The notes beneath the pieces are model-generated. The model saw nothing but the letters and a program-made list of their open reading frames with translations, was not told the origin of the DNA and did no database searches. A program made the translations under genes and the position numbers. 64,000 nucleotides of DNA from JACKHO01 sp041398745 (lineage in GTDB: Bacteria > Planctomycetota > Planctomycetia > Planctomycetales > Planctomycetaceae), in assembly GCA_041398745.1 (NCBI GenBank), contig JAWKUB010000010.1, positions 1-64,000 on the forward strand, given 5' to 3'. Numbering within the stretch: position 1 is the stretch's first letter; each line of letters starts with the position of its first letter. Below, piece after piece: positions 54,039 to 63,194 of this stretch.

Positions 54039-54454
54039 AGATTCGCATCTTTCAGGTCTGGGCAGACATCACACACGCTCTGTCCGTCGCTGCCTGCTTT
54101 TGTGAAGTGGATGCAGACTTCTCCATCAACAACTCGAAGCGACCTGACTTCCATCGCTCCGTTGCTGGCGATGTAAGTCACATGACGACGATTGTCGAAT
54201 CGCTTTAGGTCACACCCTTGAACACTAGACATTCGATCCATTTGTGGTGGAAAAAGCCTTTGAAGTTGCATCCATCGGTCTGGTTCGTTTGGGTAGTCAG
54301 TAAGTTCGTCCTCAACTTCGTCTATTGTCTTGCAAAGAAGCTCATAGGCTTTGTCGAAGGTCGAACACGCTGGGGCAGCACTCATCCGCCGAAATATCTC
54401 GGCAAGGCGGTCCGCCTTGGACGGGGTTTGACCCTCTCCGCTCGTCTGCTCCAT
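54035..54454 (-). CDS. Small protein coupled to the XRE regulator
   Basis: 139 residues from ATG 54454. The pattern FDKAYELLCKTIDEVEDELTDYPNEPD, RLFPPQMD and RFDNRRHVTYIASNGAMEVRSL recalls a small protein family common in planctomycetes; its function is not known to me. C-terminal VCDVCPDL could bind metal. Coupling to an XRE protein makes a toxin role possible. Confidence 0.65.
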   Translation of the reverse strand: MEQTSGEGQTPSKADRLAEIFRRMSAAPACSTFDKAYELLCKTIDEVEDELTDYPNEPDRWMQLQRLFPPQMDRMSSVQGCDLKRFDNRRHVTYIASNGAMEVRSLRVVDGEVCIHFTKAGSDGQSVCDVCPDLKDANL

Positions 54455-54584
54455 CGGCACGGCACTCCGCTCCGTTACGGTTGAAAATCGGCTATCTGAA
54501 ACATAGCCTTGAGGGAATATGCAGTCAAGTGCATATTTTTTCGAAAGCATCGAACCGTTCGGGTTTTTCCGTGTCCCTGTCTTC

Positions 54585-55406
54585 ATGGACACGAACCTCA
54601 TCCAAACCAAGTTCGCCAAACTCGGAGCCAGGGCAATAGTGCGCCCACTCATGCCGAACCGCTGGCGGCAAACCACCAGCCCGGTCGTGATCGACATCGG
54701 GACCGACCGCCGTGGCGAGTTCTTCGATGTCCAGGCGACCGATGACGCCGATGTCCAAATCCTCGACGTGCAACCAAAGGATCGGCACCTGCTCCTGATG
54801 GTTCGACAGCCTGCCGACCGCCTCGGTCTGCCCGACACTAAGGACAAATTTCTCTGCGGTCATGACGAGCGTCACTGGTTCGTAGCTGGAGTACCTGAAT
54901 CTGCTCCCGTAAGCAGCGTGGTGACCGCCAAGGAAGCACTTAAGCCTGAACTCGTCCGCAACCTTGAGAGCGGAAAGAAAGGTAAGCGAAAGAACCGGCA
55001 CCGTCGCAAGACCGACACCTTTATCCGTCAGGGCGAGTGGTTTTTTGTACCGGCTCCTGGCGTGACCGCCGACGAGAAGCTCGTACTTCAAAACGAACCG
55101 CTTCGGCGAGGCCGGGGCAAGCCACACACTTGCGAGTTTCTGTATCGGGTGGGCGGCACGACTGTCTACGTCTGTGGCCAATACCCGAACGGGCTGACCG
55201 ACAAGGAACGCAAGGCTTTGTTCAAGCGGAACCCCGCTGCCGTAAAATGGAATTGGCAGGCCATGCAACGTGACCCCACCGTCTTCGTCCGTGGGCGGGT
55301 GTCACACGCCGACCATGCCACGATCCTTTTGGGCGGATGGCATCGGGTCGCAATGAACACCGAGAATCAGTCGAGAGCGATGGCATCGGTGGCGTTTTTG
55401 GACTGA
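54585..55406 (+). CDS. Conserved planctomycete-style hypothetical protein
   Basis: About 273 residues from ATG 54585 (MDTNLIQTKFAKLGARAIVRP). ATG 54519 is an alternative start with GAGGG too close. Conserved-looking blocks are ILDVQPKDRHLLLMVR, KFLCGHDERHWFVAGVPE, RQGEWFFVPAPG, CEFLYRVGGTTVYVCGQYPNGL and LLGGWHRVAMNTENQS...VAFLD. I recall similar proteins from planctomycete genomes, sometimes in mobile regions, without known function. It is followed by a strong terminator at 55433 and is divergent from the small-protein/XRE unit. Confidence 0.65.
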   Translation: MDTNLIQTKFAKLGARAIVRPLMPNRWRQTTSPVVIDIGTDRRGEFFDVQATDDADVQILDVQPKDRHLLLMVRQPADRLGLPDTKDKFLCGHDERHWFVAGVPESAPVSSVVTAKEALKPELVRNLESGKKGKRKNRHRRKTDTFIRQGEWFFVPAPGVTADEKLVLQNEPLRRGRGKPHTCEFLYRVGGTTVYVCGQYPNGLTDKERKALFKRNPAAVKWNWQAMQRDPTVFVRGRVSHADHATILLGGWHRVAMNTENQSRAMASVAFLD

Positions 55407-55432
55407 GCTTGATCGGAGTACGAAGGAACCAA

Positions 55433-55469
55433 CAGCCCCGCCGGGCTGACGCCCGGCGGGGCTGTTTTT
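55433..55469 (+). terminator. Rho-independent terminator
   Basis: CAGCCCCGCCGGG (55433-55445), a six-base loop, and CCCGGCGGGGCTG (55452-55464) form a perfect 13-bp stem followed by TTTTT. It ends the gene at 54585-55406. Confidence 0.93.
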
Positions 55470-55522
55470 GATGCACTTGATACAATTGCCGATACGACTT
55501 TTTCATCGAAGGCCATCGCCAA

Positions 55523-56266
55523 ATGTCTGATCTCAACGATTTTCTACCGGACCCAGAGACGATTTTGGAATTGGCACCGGAAGACCTCGCCGGGCTGCTT
55601 GTCGAGTTCTTTCGATCAATCCCGAAGAAAGACGGCGGGCGACGTGACCGTCAAGAAGGTGTGATGAATTCGGGATTCATCTGCGGCACGGCCATTGTTC
55701 AAGGGTTTGAGCCGAGGCTCCACAGGCCGATTTCCAAGGCATTCTCGGAGGCATGGGCATGGCTCGTTCGAGAAGGCATCGTCGTCCAACGTCCGTTGCA
55801 AAATGACCCAACGTGCTTCTCCTTTTCCCGGCGTGGTGAGTCGCTGCAAACAAGTGCCGATGTTGCTGCGTACCGTGACCGCAGCAAGCTACCGAAGGAG
55901 TTGCTCCATCCAGAAATTGCGGCCAAGGTGTGGCCTGCCTTCTTGAGAGGCGACTACGAACCAGCCGTCTTTCAGGCATTTAAGGAAGTTGAAGTAGCAG
56001 TCCGGTCGGTTGGCGGATTCTCTCCCAACGATTTGGGAACTGCCTTGATGCGACAGGCGTTTCAGTCGGGAACTGGCACTTTGGCGGATTCCACCGAGCC
56101 GAGCGGAGAACAAGACGCACTTTCGCATTTCTTTGCTGGTGCGATTGGCCGCTTCAAGAATCCGTCAAGCCATAGGCATGTTGCTCTGACAAGTCCCACA
56201 GAAACATTCGAGATGCTGGTTATCGCAAGCCATCTCATGAGAATCGTCGATGATCGGCGACCGTAG
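55523..56266 (+). CDS. Ymh/TIGR02391-family protein
   Basis: 247 residues. The C-terminal half (VAVRSVGGFSPNDLGTALMRQAF, then LSHFFAGAIGRFKNPSSHRHVAL and MLVIASHLMRIVDD) is the TIGR02391/Ymh domain. The R-F-K-N-P-x-S-H block resembles the RxxxxxH-type active site of HEPN ribonucleases, so an RNase role in defence is possible but inferred. The N-terminal half is a wHTH-like region (WLVREGIVVQ ... FSFSRRGESL). It lies 42 bases before the TIR-like gene, likely in one transcript. Confidence 0.8.
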   Translation: MSDLNDFLPDPETILELAPEDLAGLLVEFFRSIPKKDGGRRDRQEGVMNSGFICGTAIVQGFEPRLHRPISKAFSEAWAWLVREGIVVQRPLQNDPTCFSFSRRGESLQTSADVAAYRDRSKLPKELLHPEIAAKVWPAFLRGDYEPAVFQAFKEVEVAVRSVGGFSPNDLGTALMRQAFQSGTGTLADSTEPSGEQDALSHFFAGAIGRFKNPSSHRHVALTSPTETFEMLVIASHLMRIVDDRRP

Positions 56267-56308
56267 AAGATTCCGGCAAAGCGACGATTCCGACGAAGGA
56301 TGCATCAC

Positions 56309-57490
56309 ATGGCAAAACAGACCGTCTTCTACTCCTGGCAGTCCGACCTTCCAAACGGAACGAATCGGTCATTCATCGAGCGTTGCTTGTCGAAAGCGAT
56401 CAGCGAACTCAAAGGTGCCCATCCCAAGCTCGACCCCTGCTTGGACCGAGACACTGCCGATGTGCCAGGATCACCCGACATTGCGGCCACCATCCTGGAC
56501 AAAATCGACAATTGCAGCGTCTTCGTCTGTGACGTGTCAATTGTACAAGATGGCAAGCGTGCAATGCCCAACCCAAATGTTCTCTTTGAATTGGGTTACG
56601 CCGTTCAACGGTTGGGCTGGGAAAGAGTGGTTTGCGTGGCGAACACCCATTTCGGTGCAATTGAGTCACTCCCGTTCGACGTGAGGCAACGACGAGTCAA
56701 AGGTTTCACATTGGACCCGGACTCGTCGGATCGGAAGGAGGCAGCAGCTTCATTGACAAGCATGTTCCGGCGTGAATTGGAGTTGATTCTTTCTATGCCG
56801 GATGATGAGGGCGAGAAGATTCAGCTTCAATTCGGTGACTTGGAAAACAAGTCACCGCTCGGAAAGGCTTTGGCCCACGATTGTGTGTTCTACGCCTGTG
56901 ACATCGAGGCGATTCCCGATTACCAATACGAGGACGACAACAGCGGTCCTTTAGCTGGCATGTCCGTGCGAATTGGGCGTGCCAATCGGGACTACCACAG
57001 AGAGTTAGTCGAATACGTCCAGCAAAAGACCGCAATGCGAAAAGTGGGTTTGGTTGCGTACAACGGCAATTCAGTTCCTATCAACGACCTCACTCTTGCG
57101 CTCGTCGTGCCTAAGTCACATGGCATCTTTGTACTTGACGACGAGCCGTATCGGCCTGACACCAGTGAAACGAACAAGATGATGAGGGACATAACCCCTA
57201 TAAGTGCCCACTTTGCCCGGCCAGGAAAGTTGAAACTAACCGAGACGCCGGATCGCTACGAAGTTCATGTCGAGTTTGGAAAGGTCCAGCCGGAAGCAAC
57301 TGCTTGGTCAGAGCCGCTTTTTCTTGGTGCAGCGGAGTCATGCCAGTTTGACCTTGCGGGAACTCTTTACGCTGACGAGTTGAAGACGCCGGTGCAGGTC
57401 GGGTTGAGACTATCTTTCAACGTCACGGAGGAAACAATCGATCAGTTACCCAACGAAGCATGGGGTGAGTTGATGCAGGACGAAGATTAG
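56309..57490 (+). CDS. TIR-like nucleotide-binding defence protein
   Basis: 393 residues. The N-terminal ~150 residues match a TIR-like/nucleoside-deoxyribosyltransferase-like domain: VFYSWQSDLPN (6-16), LDRDTADVPGSPDI, VFVCDVS and PNPNVLFELGYA (87-98), with the E94 position typical of NAD-binding members. The C-terminal half is unrecognised and may be a sensor. I chose ATG 56309 because GAAGGA lies eight bases upstream; ATG 56300 is too close to it. TIR-like proteins of this kind usually act in abortive infection by degrading NAD or binding a nucleotide signal. Confidence 0.75.
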   Translation: MAKQTVFYSWQSDLPNGTNRSFIERCLSKAISELKGAHPKLDPCLDRDTADVPGSPDIAATILDKIDNCSVFVCDVSIVQDGKRAMPNPNVLFELGYAVQRLGWERVVCVANTHFGAIESLPFDVRQRRVKGFTLDPDSSDRKEAAASLTSMFRRELELILSMPDDEGEKIQLQFGDLENKSPLGKALAHDCVFYACDIEAIPDYQYEDDNSGPLAGMSVRIGRANRDYHRELVEYVQQKTAMRKVGLVAYNGNSVPINDLTLALVVPKSHGIFVLDDEPYRPDTSETNKMMRDITPISAHFARPGKLKLTETPDRYEVHVEFGKVQPEATAWSEPLFLGAAESCQFDLAGTLYADELKTPVQVGLRLSFNVTEETIDQLPNEAWGELMQDED

Positions 57491-57790
57491 AAGCAATCGT
57501 GTCGATTGGAAAAAATCCCCTCCGGGCAAACGGCTCGAATTTTTCCCGCTGGATTTTTTTCGGGAGTCCCAGATCGAGAGAAAAGGCAAACCCACGTCAG
57601 CAAGGAGACACCCCCTTCTGGAGTCCCATTCTCTCAGCTTTCTGCTCGAAGTTTCTGGATTAGTTTCTTTGCCTTTCGACTTCGGATCGACATCCTGGTG
57701 GCCGTCGTATCCCGAAACGCCCACCGTGACTTCTATTTTCCCAGCCTTGTCTGACGAATGATCGGTCCTTTCCACTAAAAGGAGCAGATC
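57491..57790. other. Non-coding stretch
   Basis: About 300 bases with no convincing gene; the last part gives AAAGGAG, the ribosome-binding site of the TPR gene. Confidence 0.5.
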
Positions 57791-58447
57791 ATGAGGCAAC
57801 CAACGCTTCTTGAAGCAGCGACAGCTTTAGCGAGAATTGAATTCGGCGGCGTGCCTGAAGGGACATTCCTAGAGTCCGCAGTTCTGCAACTCACTGTCGG
57901 AGATTACTCCGGTGCGTTGGCGACAGCTTCTTTCGGATTGCAGCAATCAGTTTGCTTGGAGCAAATCTGGAAGGGTCGTTGCGTGGAAGTCGAGGCGGCT
58001 CTGCGGGCTGGAAAACCGGAGTTGGCCATTGCAGCGGCTAGGTGGCTGCAATCCATCGAACTGATCAACGCCTTCACGAACGCTCGTGTCGCTCAAGTTG
58101 CTTTCCATCAAGGAGAAGTAGACAGGGCGTTGGATGTGCTTCACGACACGCTCGACAAGTATGGTGACACGGCACTCATCTACCACGACATCGGCAGCAT
58201 CTTCTACACGAAAGGCGAATTCGACCAAGCGAGGTCGCATCTCACGAGAGCGATTGAGTTGGAACCGCTCTATGCTTCGGCCTACCGAGCCAGAGGTAAT
58301 GCCTACAAGGCGTCGGAAGATTTATCTCTTGCGATTCACGATTATCGCACTGCACTGTCGTTCTACCACTGCCCAACCATTCTGGATGAAGTCCGCTGGT
58401 CGTGTGCTTTGAGGGAAGTCAAGAACTTTCTCAACAATGGAGAGTGA
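57791..58447 (+). CDS. TPR-repeat protein
   Basis: 218 residues. Tetratricopeptide-like helical pairs run through the protein; the clearest are ALIYHDIGSIFYTKGEFDQARSHLTRAIELEP and ASAYRARGNAYKASEDLSLAIHDYRTAL. AAAGGAG lies eight bases before ATG 57791. The role is probably protein-protein docking. It directly abuts the next gene. Confidence 0.8.
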   Translation: MRQPTLLEAATALARIEFGGVPEGTFLESAVLQLTVGDYSGALATASFGLQQSVCLEQIWKGRCVEVEAALRAGKPELAIAAARWLQSIELINAFTNARVAQVAFHQGEVDRALDVLHDTLDKYGDTALIYHDIGSIFYTKGEFDQARSHLTRAIELEPLYASAYRARGNAYKASEDLSLAIHDYRTALSFYHCPTILDEVRWSCALREVKNFLNNGE

Positions 58448-58861
58448 TTGCCATTCAAGGATGAAGCAACCGACGAGTTTTCTTATTGCTGTTCGTTGGC
58501 TGATACGGTGTCCGAGCGTAAGCAGCATGACGTTGCTCGGCTTCTGCACCAAAGGGCGTTCGAAGTAAGGGCACACGAAGATCAACCGCAGTCCTCGGTC
58601 GGTCATGAAGCCATGCTTGACGACGACGAGGAGTATTGGGATCACCAGCAACGGGCATCGGCTGTTGATTGTGGATTCGACCGCTGGATGGACGAAGTTC
58701 TCGGCCTCGCACGCCAATGGGGATTTACACCACAGGAAGTTTTCAGTTGCGTCACGACGGATTATTTCCCCCACTGCTTTCGTAAACGCATGGATGCCCA
58801 AAATGCCCTCTATCCGGCACTCGTGGACGGTGGGTTAATGAACCCCGATGGCTCGATCTGA
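58448..58861 (+). CDS. Unknown protein coupled to the TPR gene
   Basis: 137 residues starting at TTG 58448, immediately after the TPR stop, with GGAGAG overlapping the end of that gene. The sequence (FSYCCSLADTVSERKQHDVARLLHQRAFEV ... LARQWGFTPQEVFSCVTTDYFPHCFRKRMD) is not recognised. The contiguous arrangement suggests a complex with the TPR protein. Confidence 0.55.
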   Translation: MPFKDEATDEFSYCCSLADTVSERKQHDVARLLHQRAFEVRAHEDQPQSSVGHEAMLDDDEEYWDHQQRASAVDCGFDRWMDEVLGLARQWGFTPQEVFSCVTTDYFPHCFRKRMDAQNALYPALVDGGLMNPDGSI

Positions 58862-59326
58862 CTGGCCTTCACTGGCAGGTGCAGCACCGCCGTGGTTTGA
58901 ATGAACCGGCGATTGGTGGCAACGCTCATGATGAACTGCCGACATCAGTTCCGAGCCAGAACCGTTTGATCACTCGGTTGTCTGGAGTCGTGTACTCACC
59001 CCTTCGGTTCCGTAGGCCTGAGGTGGCACGTCTCAAAACGTTGAAAACCCAGTGAAAACACTGGCAATCGGCAATTGCGGACTTCCACAGATTACATAGT
59101 TTCGTGCATTTTGCCAGGGGTTTAGTGCATTCAATCGTGCACGAACTGGGCAGGGGGGAGTCGAGAGAGCCCCACATGGGCGGGTCGTGCCGGTTCTTGG
59201 GAGGCCGACTCAAGGCGCTGTGAGGAAGGTCAGAAACTGCGATGGAATCTCGCGGTTTCTGGTGTTCCAGCGCTGTACAACGAATGTGTTCTCACCAGCG
59301 AAATTACAGACGGCGACAATACCAAG
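58862..59326. other. Non-coding stretch with 20-bp repeat
   Basis: Contains repeat copy 3 (59001-59020). No gene is convincing. CCAGTGAAAACACTGG (59050-59065) is a short hairpin. Confidence 0.5.
59001..59020. repeat. Dispersed 20-bp repeat, copy 3
   Basis: CCTTCGGTTCCGTAGGCCTG, identical to 5126-5145. Confidence 0.6.
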
Positions 59327-60388
59327 ATGACGAAGCTTTTCCACCCACTGCTGGCCCTGATTGCCTCAGTCACTGACAGTGAATTGGCCAGGTATGTGCA
59401 GTTTCTGAAGGAGGAAAACAAAATCCTGCGGTCACGGGTGAAAGGCCAGATTCACACCAAGCCAGAAGAACGCAGTCGTCTGCTCGAGTTGGGGAAAGAA
59501 CTCGGGCGAGCCATTGAGGAACTGATCACCATCGTGTCGCCGAAGACGTTCTACCGTTGGATTCGGGAACGGGATGGACGTAAGCGGAAACTGAATCCCA
59601 ACGGTGGTCAGCGAAAGCCGAAGGAATTGCGGGAGTTGGTTATCCAGGTCGCTCAGACGACGGGTTTCGGTTACACGCGGATTCTCGGAGAACTTCGAAA
59701 GCTGGGAATCAAGAAAATCAGCCGGCAGACCATCCGGAACATCCTCAAGTAAGAAGGAATCGCACCAGGGCCGGACCGCACTTCAGACTCGTGGACGAAG
59801 TTCATCGAACGTCACAGAGAGACGCTGTGGGCCTGTGATTTCTTTAGCGTGAAGACTGTCACGCCTCGGGGTTTCCGGGACTTGTACGTACTTGTGTGGC
59901 TCTGTGTCAGCAGTCGGGAAGTGATTGTGTCGACGTCGACCGAGCATCCCAATTCGGCTTGGGTGACCGAACAGGCCGAACGTTTCCTGAGTGAGACCAA
60001 AGGACGCGATCAGTCACCGGCCATTGTCATGCACGACCGCGATACAAAGTTTACAAAGGAATTCGCAGACGCATTACAGAGCCAGGGCGTGCGGACGAAT
60101 GCGTTACCGAAGGCCAGTCCCAATCTGAATGGCCGCTGCGAGCGATTCATCGAGACCATCAAGTTGGAATGCCTGCAGAAGTTCATCGTGTTCGGCAAAA
60201 GGCACTTGGACTATCTAGTGAGTGAGTTTGTGGACTACTACAACCACCATCGGAGTCATATGGAACGGGACCATTTGCCGCCTGTGAGAACCGAACCCAA
60301 TGAGGTCCAGTCGATCTCTCTTGATGAGGTCGAAGTACGATCATACCTCGGTGGGTTGGTGAAGGGTTTCACACGTCACGCGGCCTAG
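59327..60388 (+). pseudogene. Integrase-core transposase with in-frame stop
   Basis: One reading frame spans 353 codons but is broken by TAA at 59750-59752. The first part is a coiled-coil and helix-turn-helix region (FLKEENKILRSRVKG, SPKTFYRWIRERDGRK, GYTRILGELRKLGIKKISRQTIRNILK). After the stop come EGIAPGPDR and the DDE core: LWACDFFSV (D), VMHDRDTKFT (D) and NLNGRCERFIETIKLE (E). Both halves are in the same frame, so it is a nonsense mutation or a readthrough site. The element ends are not recognised. Confidence 0.8.
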
Positions 60389-60488
60389 CCGCTTTGCACA
60401 AATAACGAAATGCTGCACTCCTTGGCGTGGAGGACACAACGCAAAGTCAGCGAATCTCCTCGTGCAACAGCGACGATTTCAAGACGTT

Positions 60489-63194
60489 TCAGCCCAAATC
60501 CTCATTTTTCATCACCAGGGCATTGCGTACACGAAGACGGCAATCGCTTTGTAAACGCTTCATCACATCGTCGATTGTGCCAGCGTAGGGTAACCCATGC
60601 TTCTTCCAAGCTGTTGCAATCGCAGCAACATTGACACGTACATCGGCGGAGGCATGTTGCGACAGAGTGTTCAACCGATGGGCCCATTGCTCAAACAGGG
60701 CTTGTCCCCATGCAGACTTCCGCACGGATCCTTTCGAAAACTCGCCAAGTCGTTGTTTCAGTACAATCTTCTGAAATGCGCCTAAAACATCGGGAATTGA
60801 TTTGTCCCCCGCGATGATGGCAACGGTATCGGCCAACGCAACCAATTTGGCAGCGTCCTGATGCGACTGCTTTCCGGCTTCGCATATCAACGCAAGAACA
60901 GTTGCGAGGAAATGACTGACACAACTCGGTATGTGCGTTGCAACATTGAGCGACAACCACTTCGATAGCTTCGGAAGCACTTTCTTCGGAAATCGAAGTG
61001 AGCACTGCTCAATGAGATACATCAGCGGATTGCGAAGCTCCTCCCTCCCAATTGACGCCATTTGAAATGTCGACAGAGGTCCGCTGCCTTGGAATCCAAT
61101 ATCGCGCCCATCAATTCCATGCTCAGTCCATCTGAGTGCGTCGTCAACAATGGAGGTACCCTGGCCAGCGGGGCCACGACGAATGAGTTCGCCCAAAAAC
61201 ACCAAGTAGTCGAACTTGTCGGAATAGAGGACAGTGTCAGCATCAATTGCCTGAGTAATCAGATTCACAAGTGGCGTTTCAGATCGAGGCCACGATACAA
61301 GCTTCGCCAGATTACCGAAGTTGGAGCCGCCTATCGTATATGACCGCCCCGGTAGATTCATTCTTTCAGTCAGGCGATGTTTCAGCTCTTCCACCAGACG
61401 GCGACGGAACTGAGGATCCTGGTCTTCCGGCTTACCAGCTTTCTTGAGCTCATATCGTTTGAGTAGTTGACGCTGGTAGACGTCGTCTCGCGTTTCGAGG
61501 TCGGCTTTCAGATAAGGAAAAAGCTGATCCGCGACTTCCGGGCGTATCTTCAAGACATTGAGCGCAATCGAAAACCGGTATGGCTGCCAGTGCGGTTGGG
61601 GACTCTCAGCCGAGACTAAGAGACCAACGAATTCTATCGCGAGCTGCGACGGCGCCGCAAGAATTGCTGCAAGAATTGTATCGTGCAACCTGTCCCAAAC
61701 CCGTCCGTCTACAATCGTGCATCTCAAAACGGGGGCAAGTCGTACTGTCAACTCCTCGCCTTTTGACGTGAACGGCAGGATTTCGTTCCACACATCCATT
61801 AATGTGTGTACCCATAAGTCGCGTAGCAAATCGGACTGTTCAACTTTCAGCGTCCAATCCGCAAGCACCAGTAATTGATCTTCCGGTATCGCGTCCGACA
61901 GTTTACAGAGGAGTGAGTGGGTCTTTCGCCATGCAATCGGAGGAGATTGCAATAGAAAGTTGACAAGATCCCGTCTCTCATCGCTGGTAATACTGTCCAA
62001 CATGCTGATAGCAGTAGCGAGATTCGGATATTTTTCAGGCTCAAGATTGCGGAGGCTGCGTATAGAATCTTGCAGCCCATGTACTGCTGCCGCTGTGTCG
62101 CCCGTTGCTCCTAGCTCGATGAGACTATCCGCTCGGTCGCTCACACTTAAAATCCACCCACCGATATCCCACATACGTAGAGAGTCAAGTGAGCATAGCA
62201 TGGCAATTCGAAGGCACGCGAGCCGTTCATTTGCCAGCCGGTTATGTGGAAAGCCAGCTTCGGCAATCGTCAGAAACTTGTCGCTGCGATGGGCTTCGCG
62301 AAAATGCCGGAACAGTTGGGCTGGTTGACGCGAAATCGTCACATGCCATCGTGGGAGCGCTACGAACTGCGAGTCGGGATTGTCGCGATGCATCAGCGAG
62401 TACATCTGAAGCCGATGGAGTGCTAAATAGGACGGGTGCTCGAAGTCGACCTTGTAACGCAGTCGATCGTGAATTGACTTAAGATTACTCCAGTCGCAAT
62501 TGTGGTACGCCGACCATGCGAGGAAGAGTTCGCGTTGGACCGAGTCTGCAATTGCAGTTTCAGGTGGTTTCTGACTGAATGCGCGTCTGTCGTAGAGCCC
62601 AGCCTGAAATTGAAGTCGAGAGAGCAGGCTGTCCAACTCTGATCGAATTACGCCGCCGTCCGGACAATTAGCAATCCAGGTCTTAAGCAATGTCTCCCAG
62701 TCATTGCCAGATGGGTCGAAGTACCAAACAAGCTCAATGAGGAACGTAAGCGAAAGCAAATCCTCTTCCAGCGAACGAGAGTTCAAGCAATCATGTTGGT
62801 TAAACCACTCATCGGTAATTGGGGTCAGCTCTCCAATGTTGCACGAATCCTGTGGATGCCGCAACCGCTTGTGAATCAATACAACAAGGTCGCGTTCAAT
62901 CGCATCGTCATCGTCGGTAGATATCTGTTCGAAAGCTTTGTCGACTTGCCAGAAGAACCAGTCATTTATTACGGAATGCATTCCGAGAACAAATGCCCAA
63001 TGAATTTCGCTCATCCGCAGACGCTGATCCGGGTTCGACTTTCCAAACGTTTCGCAAGCGTTGAGCGCAAGGGATGCATACTGAAGAACACGAAGCCCAT
63101 CACCACCGTGGAATGCGTCGATTGCGTGGCGCCTGAGATACGTCAGCCCCTCGATCAAACGAGTTCGTGAGGATATGTCGAGGGTCGCGTTCAT
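60489..63194 (-). CDS. Large helical protein of unknown function
   Basis: 901 residues with no recognised family. The sequence is mostly alpha-helical with repeated ~35-45-residue helix pairs, especially in the C-terminal half (VLALICEAGKQSHQDAAKLVALADTVAII), like HEAT/ARM-type solenoids. No nucleotide-binding motif is visible. Its start overlaps the stop of the upstream gene (ATGA at 63191-63194), so the two products are made together. Size and coupling suit a defence or regulatory complex scaffold, but the sequence does not show it. Confidence 0.7.
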   Translation of the reverse strand: MNATLDISSRTRLIEGLTYLRRHAIDAFHGGDGLRVLQYASLALNACETFGKSNPDQRLRMSEIHWAFVLGMHSVINDWFFWQVDKAFEQISTDDDDAIERDLVVLIHKRLRHPQDSCNIGELTPITDEWFNQHDCLNSRSLEEDLLSLTFLIELVWYFDPSGNDWETLLKTWIANCPDGGVIRSELDSLLSRLQFQAGLYDRRAFSQKPPETAIADSVQRELFLAWSAYHNCDWSNLKSIHDRLRYKVDFEHPSYLALHRLQMYSLMHRDNPDSQFVALPRWHVTISRQPAQLFRHFREAHRSDKFLTIAEAGFPHNRLANERLACLRIAMLCSLDSLRMWDIGGWILSVSDRADSLIELGATGDTAAAVHGLQDSIRSLRNLEPEKYPNLATAISMLDSITSDERRDLVNFLLQSPPIAWRKTHSLLCKLSDAIPEDQLLVLADWTLKVEQSDLLRDLWVHTLMDVWNEILPFTSKGEELTVRLAPVLRCTIVDGRVWDRLHDTILAAILAAPSQLAIEFVGLLVSAESPQPHWQPYRFSIALNVLKIRPEVADQLFPYLKADLETRDDVYQRQLLKRYELKKAGKPEDQDPQFRRRLVEELKHRLTERMNLPGRSYTIGGSNFGNLAKLVSWPRSETPLVNLITQAIDADTVLYSDKFDYLVFLGELIRRGPAGQGTSIVDDALRWTEHGIDGRDIGFQGSGPLSTFQMASIGREELRNPLMYLIEQCSLRFPKKVLPKLSKWLSLNVATHIPSCVSHFLATVLALICEAGKQSHQDAAKLVALADTVAIIAGDKSIPDVLGAFQKIVLKQRLGEFSKGSVRKSAWGQALFEQWAHRLNTLSQHASADVRVNVAAIATAWKKHGLPYAGTIDDVMKRLQSDCRLRVRNALVMKNEDLG

